Below are positions 1 through 9,562 of a stretch of 64,000 nt of DNA, in pieces. The DNA is from Argyresthia goedartella (Eukaryota > Arthropoda > Insecta > Lepidoptera > Argyresthiidae). Position 1 is the stretch's first letter. The number at the start of each line of letters is the position of its first letter. The position numbers and the translations under genes are program-made. The notes beneath the pieces were generated by a model that made no database searches, had not been told where the DNA came from, and worked only from the letters and a program-made list of their open reading frames with translations. The stretch lies in the NCBI GenBank assembly GCA_949825045.1, contig OX463820.1, forward strand, positions 11,854,501-11,918,500. Reading direction: 5' to 3'.

Positions 1-880
1 GATAGTTAGATAAATGAAATTTTCACTGTTTAATTTCCACGCCTACCGAACGGCGTGGAATCCGAAGGGGGTGTGCTTTTGCCAGCACGTGAGAGAAAAG
101 AAGTGAATGAATTTTTACTGACCTTGTCACCGTAGACAGGAGATCGAAAGCTCGATTCGAGACAGGAATGTGGGATAGGAGCACCAGTTTGGGATAGGAT
201 AGGAATCGAATCACTATCGTCGCTGCCGACGCTGTCGCCGGCGTGCTGCCTGCCGTGACCGTGGAGTCGCCGCTACCGATACGACGATGTCCCTCAACAG
301 GGATCACTTGACCGCTGACGCGAATCTACTTATTTCCCGACGATGTAGATGATTAACACTCCGACCAGGCCCGACGCCTGTATTTAGTTATTGGTACACC
401 GAAATACCATCATGGCACGAGGCCCGAGCAGACATGTTGTTCTCCCGATGAGAAAAGAGCCAAGATAACCTCCAATTTTTTCCTCTCGTTGGTACGAGTG
501 ACATCTGCTAGTTCCGTTTTCGCTAGTGATGTCCCGACTACTCGCGGTCGATCCGCGCAACAAAAAACCGGTGCGTTCCGAAGCATAAATATTAAACATT
601 CATATGTATTTCTGTTGCCGCTATAACAAAAAATAATAAAAAACAGAATAAAAGAAATATTTAAGGGGGCTCCCATACAATAATTATTTCAATACCACAT
701 ACAAACTTATGAATGCACCTGGTTACGTATATGGAATGTGAAAGTAGCACCAATAACTTTGAAAGCAACATTTTGCTATGTAAAACCCAAAGTATTCACT
801 CCACACCATCCCTACATTGTACGGTCGTACGGAACCCTTCGTGCGTGAGTTAGACTCGCATTTGACCGTTTTTTTTATAT
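1..880. repeat. Dispersed lepidopteran-type repeat, split by a solo LTR
   Basis: The flanks 1-26 and 599-880 read as one repeat once the LTR at 27-598 is removed. The left flank carries gatagttagataaatgaaa, the right flank carries ttctgttgccgctataac and the terminal block tacggaacccttcgtgcg. A related copy lies at 61486-61665 and contains the ccgtccgtccg block that should precede position 1. I recognise this as a family common in lepidopteran genomes; that is recollection, not a search. It is non-coding here and is cut by the window edge. Confidence 0.7.
27..598. mobile_element. Solo LTR, copy 1 (572 bp)
   Basis: The block starts TGTTTAATT and ends ATTAAACA, a TG...CA terminus with an 8-bp inverted end. 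The flanking 5-mers are ttcac (22-26) and ttcat (599-603), a 5-bp target-site duplication with one change. A second copy at 34521-35012 shares the hairpin-forming cacgcc...ggcgtgg start, the internal ctacttatttcccgacgat segment and the end ggtgcgttccgaagcataaa. No internal region is attached, so it is a solo LTR left by LTR-LTR recombination. The 5-bp TSD fits BEL/Pao or Copia and some Gypsy; the family is unassigned. Confidence 0.8.
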
Positions 881-1000
881 CTGTTATAGGGATGGCTTTT
901 GGTTTTCGAAAAAACTTGCAAAAAATATCTGGGCAAAATACTGCGGTAGCAGGTGAAGGGTAAAGGGGCTGAGCGAAGCGAAGCGTGTATTGAACGACTA
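881..1000. repeat. Short fragment related to MITE family B
   Basis: The segment gcaaaatactgcggtagc followed by aggtgaag and a gagcgaagcgaagc block resembles the core of the MITEs at 6004-6397 and 12817-13190, which carry gcaaacactgcggtagct followed by taggtgaag. Only the core is shared; no inverted ends are visible here. Confidence 0.4.
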
Positions 1001-1077
1001 TTTTTAATACAGCTGCGAAAAAAAATAACCAATTTAATAAAATAATGAAAACACAATAAACTCAACTAACTTAACAT

Positions 1078-2370
1078 TTATTTCTTATAAAAGTTATAAT
1101 TCACATATACATTGAAATTGGTACAGTTTTTTATACTAATTGGGGAATTTTTAGGTTGCATATTTACTGTTTGAGACAAACTATTATTAATTTCGTATGA
1201 TTGTTCATGTCTATTTGTCATACAATGGCGTTTGCTAGTTGATGGAGTTGGATCTGATGAATTATCATTATCAACGAAGGTAGATGGACGAACGTTCTCT
1301 GCAACATGTGTAGGAGACGGACTGGACCTTAAATTAATGGATTGTATGTTTTTTTTCCCAGTTTCTAGTTTGTTGTTTAATGAATCACCAATATAGCTTT
1401 CTGCAACTTTGTCCGATTTCCAACCTCCTAGTCGCTTTAAGGATGTCAAATTGGCTCCTGAATCTGCCAATAATGTAGCAGAGGTCCTCCTGAAGCTGTG
1501 CCCAGTATAATACTCAGCATCCGGCAGACCAAGAAACGTAGCTATTTCTTTTGGCATATTACCAAATTTATTTATCCCGATTGCTTGAGCTGTACACTTC
1601 CCTTTTTGGTAATTTTCAAAAAAACGGTCGGTTTTTCCTTTTTGGGACCGCTGATTTATATATTTTTGCACTATTCTAAGAAAATCTCCTTCAACAACAA
1701 AGCTTCTCGGTATCTTGTTTTTTGTGTTCGGAATCTTTATTAGTAGCATTTCTCCATGGGCTTCAATATCTTTTAAAGTAATATTGGCTAACTCCTCTCT
1801 GCGGCAAGCTCCAACAACGCCAAAAATCAGAGCAACCTGCAAAAAAAAGGGGTTTGATTAATATTTTTTTAAATAATGAATTGACTGTATTTTGCGATTT
1901 CGTAAACTGATTACTAAAGAAAAATATAAGTACTTATTAATAAATTACCTTTGTGGCTAAATGACGATCATCGGGAGCTTCGTTCAAAAACCTTTCCACT
2001 TCATTCGATGTTAATATTTTCGACTTTTTACTTGTAAAACCGTCTGATTGTCGTTTTAAGAAAGCATTTAATTTTGGATATTCACTTATATCCACGTTGT
2101 TCCTTATTTTCAGCATACTTTTTATCATCGAAAACCTCGACCATAACGTAGAAGGTTTTAATTTTGCTGAGAGTTCGGAGAAGTATGCCAACATAACATT
2201 TTCTGAAAAACTATTTGCTTTTTTCTCTTCTCTCCACGCAATAAATTCGTCCTATGTAGATATGTAGCGACTTTTTGACTATTCCGGTAAATGTTCTCCG
2301 AAGCATTTTGTGCAATTATACTGAGTTCCGGTGGTGTTAATTCAAAAAAACTAGGGTCGAAATTACTCAT
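1078..2370 (-). CDS. Tyrosine recombinase, two exons, frameshifted
   Basis: The protein would cut and rejoin element ends through a 3'-phosphotyrosine intermediate. Exon 2 (1836-1078, about 252 residues) shows the family's active site: Arg in GACRREEL, the HxxR box in GHSFRR about 100 residues later, Trp in GGW, and the nucleophile Tyr in ESYIGDS. Exon 1 (2370-1949) carries a helical core-binding region with KPSTLWSRFSM. An intron (1948-1837, gtaatt...ttttttgcag) joins ATK to VALIFG in frame. A frameshift near 2245-2250 separates the first ~45 residues from the rest, so this copy is inactive unless that is an assembly error. The start is the ATG at 2370 (MSNFDP); an upstream ATG at 2424 is in frame. 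I favour a Crypton-like recombinase over a DIRS one. Confidence 0.75.
1837..1948 (-). other. Spliceosomal intron in the recombinase gene (112 bp)
   Basis: On the minus strand the intron begins gtaatttatt directly after the codon AAG and ends in a T-rich tract followed by gcag. Reading through gives stops at once. Splicing joins the core-binding half to the catalytic half in phase 0 at the point where the family is continuous. Confidence 0.7.
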
Positions 2371-2853
2371 TTTGTGCAACAAACAACTAAACTCGCAAAG
2401 AAAATTTCTGAAAAATGGCGCCAACCGTAGAATATAAGCAGAGTTTTTTTTTCTTCACCGATTCTGGTAGGCAAAGGAAACTATGCCCATACAGCCAAGT
2501 CTTCAGTAGATTTTTTTTATTGATATGAAATGAAAATGAAATTTAATGAGATGAAATGAAATGAAACCTAACCTAACTCATTCAATCAAATCATTAAATC
2601 TGACATTGAAACAAATTAGTAGCTTCTTTTTAGAAATATACGTATTTGCATAAATCATAAAAACTTCTATGATTTTTTTTAGTAAAAACTTCATGATTGG
2701 TTTTTCTTTTTAATAGACATTATTTTGACAGTTGGGAAAGAGAAAGCACGAGTTCGGGAAAGGTAAAAAAAAAGCACGAGTATGTAATAGCCCACATCCC
2801 GAACGCTATACGTCCCTGCAATACGCCACTTTTTGAGCAGCTGTATTAAAAAT

Positions 2854-3720
2854 TAATTTCTGTGCCCCCGTTGACGTGTTTTGCTTTGAGCATAACATTA
2901 AAAAAAATACTTCCCACCCTAAGCCTGCAATGTTGTATGAAATTACATTACAGTTTTCTCGAGTTGTGCGTCCTGCAACTTGATACTTCCAAGCCTGTTA
3001 TAGAACACGTAATGACGACAATTCATTGCATGTTTGAGAAATAGTACATTACGCTACAAGGGAAGTAAGTGAGCTATTACGGAACGAGATGCAATTTGGT
3101 GCCCGTGCGAGCTTCGCTCGCAAAGGGCTCTAAGGATCGAGTGCACCCGAGATATTTAGACGCCCGAGCGAGCGAAGCGAGCAAGGGCGGATATAGTTCG
3201 AGGGTGCAATAGCTACTTACAACCCGAGAGAAGTATACTATTTTACACCTTTCTTGCGAGGAAAATAAAACACAACAAATAAAATGAAACAATGTAGGTA
3301 ATTTAAATTCATATCAAAAAACTAATGAGGTACCTACATATTAATTTTAATGTGATTTTATCCACTGATATCCTCCATATCCACTTCATCACTTGACATT
3401 TTTAATTAGGTAATTAATTTGAGATAAACTTTATCAAACTTCAAATAAATAATATCGATTGAATTACCGCCAATTTTTCTTTTTTTTTTTGTGTTGGTTG
3501 AGTTTTTGACCAAGGAGGTTTGCATAGCTTGAACTGTAAAGTTGTATGAAAATCCATTACATATCAAGCATTGCTTGTTCTGCAAAGTAATTTGAAAATG
3601 GAACGTAGTTTTCAATGCAGACAATGAATGAATGACGTAAAGACTAACTTACATTCACTCTTTGAACGTAAGTAAGTAGGACTTTACGAGCAAGGCAGGT
3701 GTAATAGTACATTACTGCAG
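2854..3720. repeat. Repeat-rich gene-free stretch
   Basis: No gene is visible. 3130-3225 holds gcaccc, gagatatttagacgcc and gcgagcgaagcgagc blocks that recur inverted at 5495-5560. 2920-2990 and 3530-3610 share a 'gttgtatgaaa...cattac' pattern. 3301-3500 is plain AT-rich DNA. Confidence 0.4.
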
Positions 3721-3756
3721 AGACCAGTAAGTAAGCCACCCTGGACGAATATGATT

Positions 3757-4610
3757 TAGCCGGCCGAGCCGAAGGCGAGGAAGTTTCCGAGGAAGTTTCC
3801 AGCATGTACCTGTTGTGTAGTCAACGACGGGTGCGTGGTGGAGCAGCATGGTGTTGGTATGTCCTCTCGGGGCAGGCTGCTGCTGGAGGAGGTGGTGGAC
3901 GCCGGTATGCAGGCCTTCTCTGGATCTGGGATGGTGGTTGCCATCGAGGACTCCCTCGCATTGATGACCTCGGAACATAATGGCGGGGAGTTGGTCCGTT
4001 TCCCGTACGTGGTCTGGGGTTAGGGGTGGGGGCTGGTTTTCTTATTTGAAGGCCGGAGCTTTCAATTTCTTTGGTACTTTTGATTCTCTCTCCTAGGTTT
4101 TCAACAAAAAGGAGGTGATCCCTCACCACAAAATTAGTCAACTTCACAAAGTTCTTGTCAAGGTTTGGGGCAATGAGTATTCTCCTTGTATTTGTCTGTG
4201 AATGATGAATGTCAGCCAACATCTTCCCTGCGTCACTCAATTTGTTCAGTATGCCTGGAATGTCAGGTGATATGGAGTTTCCAATATGTAGAAGAGCAGA
4301 CATGACCTGTCCCAGTAAGGAAAGTGCCATTCCGAGGTATTGTTGTCTGTCCTTCAGTAGGTTATCTCTGTTTCTGGCAGATTCTATCAGCGCCGCAGCC
4401 TCTTCTAAGTTTATGGCCGAGGCTTGAAGTAACTTGCAATTTTCTTTTTTATCTCTTCTTTATATTTTCCTATACCTTTGGTTAAGACATCCCGCTAGGT
4501 TATGGCAATTGCTTCTTCTATAGGGGGGCCCTACTCCACTTATGGATGTCTGTTGTTCCCAGAGCTTCCAACAAGGAAAGGGGAATGGCTGATTCGTCAC
4601 CGGTAATGTA
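3757..4610 (-). pseudogene. DIRS-like retrotransposon Gag (ORF1) remnant
   Basis: Three consecutive minus-strand pieces match the layout of DIRS/PAT-type ORF1 proteins as I know them: an N-terminal LLEALG piece with GPPIEEAIA and KGIGKYKEEI (4610-4460), a KENCKLLQAS...LIESARNRD helical piece, and the SDAGKMLADIHHSQ...LGERIKS core (4330-4030) ending in a Pro/Arg/His-rich tail. Stops and a frameshift near 4455 break the N-terminal part. No reverse transcriptase or methyltransferase domain is seen nearby, so only the Gag end survives. Assignment rests on motif memory; a structural Gag from another retroelement is possible. Confidence 0.5.
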
Positions 4611-5910
4611 AATAATTCCTAAAGTTAACCTCTAATATGTCACGCACTGGTGGATTGTTTTGTTGCTACATTGTGTAGTTTTTGGTGGATGAGTCAAGTT
4701 GGGGGCGGTCTTGTGTCTCGCACTTGTCGCAGGTACAACCAAATTAGATATCTCGTATCGTAAAGTGGTCTTCGTGTTAAAGTATCACGTACCCACACGG
4801 ATGTTCGTTGATTACGTTTCCTCTGGTAACCTGTGGACAAACGATTATGGTGGAATTATGGTGGAAGCGTGTATAGTGCTTTTCTCAAAAATAAAACCAT
4901 TTATGTTTATTGTGAATATTTCATTTTATTCTTTTTTCTTCTGCCTAATTACTAATTAGTATCAAAATAAAAAAATACGAATGAACTGAGTTTGCCGCCA
5001 TTTTACATCGTGCAATTCGGAAACGTTAACCTCTTTGGTATCTTCTTTTTATTAAAGGCCCTTAACTGCCCATAACCTCCTTAGCTTATCTTTGGAAAAA
5101 AAGGTTTCATATTTAAATATATATGTAATGGAATTTCATACTTACTTACTGGACACTTTTATAGTTTTTTAAAAAAATATTATGATGTGTAATGGGATTT
5201 AATACTTACTTACTGGACACTACTAAAAATTGTCCAGGATGAGTCACTTTCGGATACTATCTTCACAGATGTTACGGGAACATTTCAAACTATTTTTGAG
5301 AAAATTATTTTTTCAACACACTCTAAAACCAAGTAGTATTCAATTGATATCGTACATGCGATTTCCAAGCCTAGAGTGAGTAAATTTAAATAATAATAAT
5401 AATGATCTTTATTTCAGGTTAACATCGATATCGACATAAAATCTACTAAGTTCTAAGTACTGCGTTAAGGAATTGATAATTACTCCGGCGAACCATAAAT
5501 AGCCTCGCTCGCTTCGCTCAATCGTGCGTCTAAATATCTCAGGTGCAATTGATGACTTACCTCTCTTGCATATCAAACAACTATTAAATATGCATTAAAT
5601 GTTTGGCTGAACGTAAATTTTGCTATTTGCTGTTTTTGTGATACGACGTGGCAACTGTTTGCACATGCGCAGTAGCAGTCCCCGCCACCGCTCAAGTCCG
5701 ATAGCCGCAGAGCCACCGTGTCATCTTGCCATGCCAGGAGACTAGCGAATTTAGTTCCACTTTTCGTCGCAGGACATGGTTGGTGGCGCGGACTATAAAT
5801 ATGTTGAACGAACTAGTCATTAAAATAAGCCCGCCATTTTACTTATTTTTTGTTTAGTTTATATATTTAAGATGATTCACCTTTTTACGCACTAGTAGCA
5901 TAAATGGCTA
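4611..5910. other. Gene-free AT-rich stretch
   Basis: No gene found. It holds two near-identical 'atacttacttactggacac' segments (about 5138-5157 and 5201-5220), an (aat)n run at 5390-5402, and an inverted fragment of the 3130-3225 repeat at 5495-5560. Confidence 0.5.
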
Positions 5911-6002
5911 TAATTTAGTTGTAAGCTACCTAGCTTACAACTAAATTAGATACAATACAAAATCTCTTTGATATCCTTATCAAAGAGATTTTGTATTGTA
6001 TC
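5911..6002. repeat. Two adjacent perfect hairpins
   Basis: 5911-5928 and 5931-5948 are perfect 18-bp inverted arms around 2 nt (cc). Immediately after, 5949-5972 and 5979-6002 are perfect 24-bp arms around 6 nt. The second hairpin ends 1 base before the end of the next MITE. Either could arise by replication template switching or be a structured foldback end. Confidence 0.85.
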
Positions 6003-6003
6003 T

Positions 6004-6397
6004 GTCACCGTAAGATAGTCAAAACCGTAAGTTGATAAACTAACGCGTTAGATGATCAAATATCGACAGATAGTGAACCAGACCGACAGTGTTTAGAATT
6101 TACGTTTATTTTGTTCTTACTTGTCAACCTAACATGAAGACTATTCGGGGCTTCGCTGCGCTCGCCCCCTCTAGTCTTCACCTAAGCTACCGCAGTGTTT
6201 GCCCTGGTATTTCGTTTGCAATTAAACTTTCAATTTAAACCAGTTCTCTATTGAACGGTTTATACCGTTAGTTTATCAGCTAAATGCGTCATATAGTAAG
6301 CAGTACGCTACAGTTTACTATCGGTCGATAGTTGACCAACTAATGAGAAAAAAAACGTTAGTTTATCAACTAACGGTTTTGACAATCTTACGGTAAC
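6004..6397. mobile_element. MITE family B, copy 1
   Basis: The ends are near-perfect inverted repeats of about 40 bp: gtcaccgtaag...gttgataaactaacg on the left and its complement (cgttagtttatcaac...cttacggtaac) on the right. The core contains the ctgcggtagc/aggtgaagac segment, a gcttcgctgcgctcgcccc block and ttgtcaacctaacatgaag. Copy 2 lies at 12817-13190 in the opposite orientation. No coding capacity; a non-autonomous DNA element. The TSD is not resolved. Confidence 0.75.
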
Positions 6398-6542
6398 ATA
6401 TCCACCAGTGGGCAGATCAGTAGCCAGATGGACGGATGACATTACCGTCATTAACGTTTTTAACTTTAGTCCATTATTTTAAAAAGCCAAGCGGGTATCA
6501 CAATATCGTTTTGAGAAGTTTTAACTTATTATGTATGTTAAC

Positions 6543-6603
6543 AGTAAACTGATACCTCTGTTAGTAAACTGATACCTCTGTTTAGTAAACTGATACCTCT
6601 GTT
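6543..6603. repeat. 20-bp tandem repeat, three copies
   Basis: The unit agtaaactgatacctctgtt occurs at 6543-6562, 6563-6582 and 6584-6603. The last copy runs into the LINE reading frame at 6602, and the unit itself reads as LINE sequence (KLIPLF), so this looks like triplication of the LINE's own 5'-truncated end. Confidence 0.85.
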
Positions 6604-7949
6604 CAAATCGGGAGATAAGGGTGATCCTTCAAATTTCAGACCAATATCTGTTCTTCCAACACTAAGTAAAATATTTGAAAAGATTATACTCAATCAAATG
6701 CTCTCACACTTCAACCGTACCAAACAACTCCACGCCAAACAATACGGTTTCACTAGGGGTAAATCAACAACGGATGCAGGTATTACCCTTATATCTCATA
6801 TTTATTCTGCATGGGAGGCCGCACAGGATGCTATCGGAGTTTTTTGCGACCTGTCGAAGGCGTTTGATTGTGTTGATCATAATACGCTATTAATTAAATT
6901 AAATCATTACGGAGTTAGAAATAAAGCGTTGGATCTACAAAGATCATACATACCTAAGCAATAGAATTCAAAAGGCAGAAGTTAACGGCGTTAAATCTGA
7001 TGGATCGGGTGTAAAAATTGGCGTTCCACAAGGTTCCATATTAGGTCCTTTCTTGTTTCTGGTATATATTAACGATCTGCCTTTCATGGTGGAGAAATTA
7101 ACTGACATAGTGTTATTTGCTGATGATACTTCAATGGTCTTCAAAATTGAAAGACAAAAAGCAGATTTTGATGATGTTAATGGTGTATTGTCTTTAACCT
7201 TGAATTGGTTCACAGTTAATAATTTATTGTTAAACGCTGGTAAAACCAAGTGTATCAAATTCTCACTTCCAAATGTCAGGCAAGTTGAGACCAGTTTAGT
7301 GTTAGACAACAGCACGTTAGAATTAGTAAATGATACGAAGTTTCTTGGAATAACCATTGATAGCAAATTGCAGTGGGGACCCCATATAGATAAATTGGCT
7401 GGTAAATTAAGTTCTGCGGCTTACGCTGTTAGGAACATCAGACAAAGCACTGATGTGGCTACATCTAGGCTAGTATATTTTAGTTACTTTCATAGTGTGA
7501 TGTCCTATGGTATCTTGTTGTGGGGGAATGCAGCGGATATTCAAACTATTTTTATTTTACAGAAAAGAGCTATTCGAGAAATTTATAATTTAAAACGAAC
7601 AGACTCCTTAAGAGAGCTTTTTAAAGAAATTGACATACTAACAGTAGCTAGTCAATTTATTTTCGAAAATATAATGTATGTACGCAAGAACCTTACAACA
7701 TTTTCCAAAATTAGCGATAGCTGTAATGTTAACCTAAGAAATAATCACAGACTGTGTTCGCGCCGATTTAGACTCGCGAAGGTTAGCAATTCTTTCAAGG
7801 GTCAGTGCATTCTCTACTACAATAAGATATCTCTGGAGATATTGAAATTGCCATTTGAGCAATTTAAAAAGCATGTTAAAGCGACTTTGTCAAAAAAGGG
7901 ATATTACAATGTTCAAGATTACTTAAATGACAGGACTGTATGGGGTTAA
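6602..7949 (+). CDS. LINE reverse transcriptase (ORF2 C-terminal half), frameshifted
   Basis: The enzyme copies LINE RNA at a nicked target. The frame opens with GDKGDPSNFRPISVL, then RT motif A in FCDLSKAFDCVDH, the VPQGSILGP motif, and the catalytic FADD box (about 7118-7130), followed by the thumb and a C-terminal region ending in KKGYYNVQDYLNDRTVWG. A 4-bp 'cata' duplication near 6943-6950 shifts the frame; both frames are otherwise open. The endonuclease and ORF1 are absent because of 5' truncation. Downstream sequence is its own 3' UTR. Dead copy. Confidence 0.85.
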
Positions 7950-8205
7950 TCTAGCTCAACACAGGCCTTGCTGTTAATAATTTTGTAATTATTTATTCCT
8001 GCTTATTAATCATAATAATTAAATTTTTCATATTTTTAATAGTTAAGCACAACCTATTTTAAAAGAGATCTAAAATCAATCTGTGGGAGTTTCTACGCCC
8101 TTCTTCTCCCACAGTGGTCCAATGTAGAGAAGAGGCAAAATTGACGTTTGCTAAGTATATGTAAATATCTACAGTAATAAAGTACTTTGACTTTGACTTT
8201 GTTGT
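6602..8205 (+). mobile_element. 5'-truncated CR1/Jockey-type LINE, copy 1
   Basis: A non-LTR retrotransposon cut at the start of its reverse transcriptase. It runs through the RT C-terminus, a short 3' UTR with the block atctacagtaataaag, and ends in a tttgac microsatellite tail (about 8185-8203). The same 3' end occurs at 11334-11398 and about 48120-48190. The clade is uncertain; the microsatellite tail and an ORF1 esterase in the sister copy suggest the CR1/L2 group. Confidence 0.8.
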
Positions 8206-8650
8206 ATATTATGGTCAAATTTGATCCACTTTTCGATTTACGATTGAGCTGTAACTTTGCATGCATAAATCGGATGACAATACAATATTTTGATAACATG
8301 GAGCTAATCTGATGATGGAGCAGGGAGGTGGCTATGACATTATGACGTGACCCTATCGAAATTGGGCGCGTTTTATTCGTTTTGACATATCCTTTGGTCC
8401 AAGGCAGTGCCCAGACGAGCAAGCGAAGCGCAAGGGCACTATCTTCCTTTTCTCGAAGCGCTTCGTCGTTTTTTTGAACCCCCACAACTTGGGTTTGGAT
8501 TATAGCAGTTCAAGAATTTTTTTTGGAATATTTTGTAACAAAGTCATGAAATTTTCGATCAAGGTTATTATAGGTTTTTTGTTCCTAAAGGTCACACAAC
8601 ATACTTTTACGAATTCCAAACGTTGCCCAGTCATTAAATTTAGATTTAGA
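8206..8650. other. Gene-free stretch between two LINEs
   Basis: No gene. 8410-8440 has a gcaagcgaagcgcaagggc block of the kind found in other non-autonomous repeats here. The rest is AT-rich. Confidence 0.4.
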
Positions 8651-8659
8651 ATTTAGAAT

Positions 8660-9545
8660 TTAATTTAAATACTTTAAATAAAAGAATGAATTCTGAATTA
8701 ATTCTGTTTGAATAATTTTGATGAAGTCTGAGTAGATTTTGTTTGGGTTCTGTTCATTAAAATCCGGTACTGGCAAATTTATATCTAAGTTTTTGGAATA
8801 TGTTTCTAGTCTATTGGATGTAATAGTCCTATAAAATGATGGACCAGTCTTATCCTTACTAGCAATTGGTAATGAAACTGTTTGACCACTGTGATCGGAA
8901 GGTAGCATTTAATTACACTTTTAGTTGTGAATGCACAGTCACAAAAAACGTGATCTAAGCAATTTTGGCTGGTAAGTGTAAATCTAGTCGGCTATACATG
9001 ACATAAATTAAATTATTTGAATAAAGTTATTAAGCGTTATTTCATTGTTATTCCTACAAGCAAATCTTCATTAAGATCGCCACAAATAATTAACTATTTT
9101 CTGTTATTACATAGTTTAGTGAGGGCTTCCTCCATAATTTTCTAAAATATTTCGAAATCCCCATTGCCTTTATCATCCCTCGGTGGCCTGTAGACATAAA
9201 AATAATATGGTTATCTAACTCAACACAGGATACCTCTATTTTTCTTTCAACAGTATGTACAAGAATATCTTTCCGTTGTTTCACCTTAATATTATTTTTC
9301 ACTAAGATTAAAGAAACACCTCTATCAGCAGTCTTTCCATTGTAACAACTGACAATTTTGTAATTATTTATGTTAAAAGACATCATATTTTCCTTTAACC
9401 AGTGTTCTGTAGCACAAATAACATCGATGCCAGAATTTTTTAGAAATAATTCTAATACAAGTTCTTTGTCGGTAGCCCCTGGATGTTTTGATGGGTAATA
9501 TTTAAGTGGGGCTTACACCTTGACATATTTAGTGGCTCTAGAATA
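8660..9545 (-). pseudogene. LINE endonuclease domain (ORF2 N-terminus), broken
   Basis: An apurinic-type endonuclease that nicks the target. Reading on the minus strand: KNSGIDVICATEHWL near 9450, NYKIVSCYNGKTADRGVSLILV at about 9365-9300, a YRPPR-like region near 9180 now disrupted, PTRFTLTSQNCLDHVFCDCAFT near 8990-8930, then LPSDHSGQTVSLPI (8900-8870) and a linker toward the RT. At least two frameshifts and several stops. The partial homologue in the giant inverted repeat (25700-25860 and its mirror) reads FLEPTRITLIRFFCDCAF, a related domain. Confidence 0.7.
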
Positions 9546-9562
9546 AAGATTTCCTCTATTAT

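Larger units (their letters stand above)
1001..2853 (-). mobile_element. Tyrosine-recombinase element with 16-bp inverted termini
   Basis: A perfect 16-bp inverted repeat (tttttaatacagctgc at 1001-1016, its reverse complement at 2838-2853) brackets 1.85 kb containing one recombinase gene on the minus strand. Insect Crypton elements encode a single tyrosine recombinase and usually lack terminal inverted repeats, so the termini are unusual. They could be real ends, subterminal motifs or coincidence. Similarity outside the 16-mers is weak. A DIRS-like Gag remnant lies 0.9 kb away on the same strand, so derivation from a DIRS retrotransposon is the alternative. Confidence 0.55.

Noticed and set aside
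6543..6603. CRISPR-like repeat array
   Set aside because: Repeats are directly adjacent with no spacers, in a eukaryotic LINE context.
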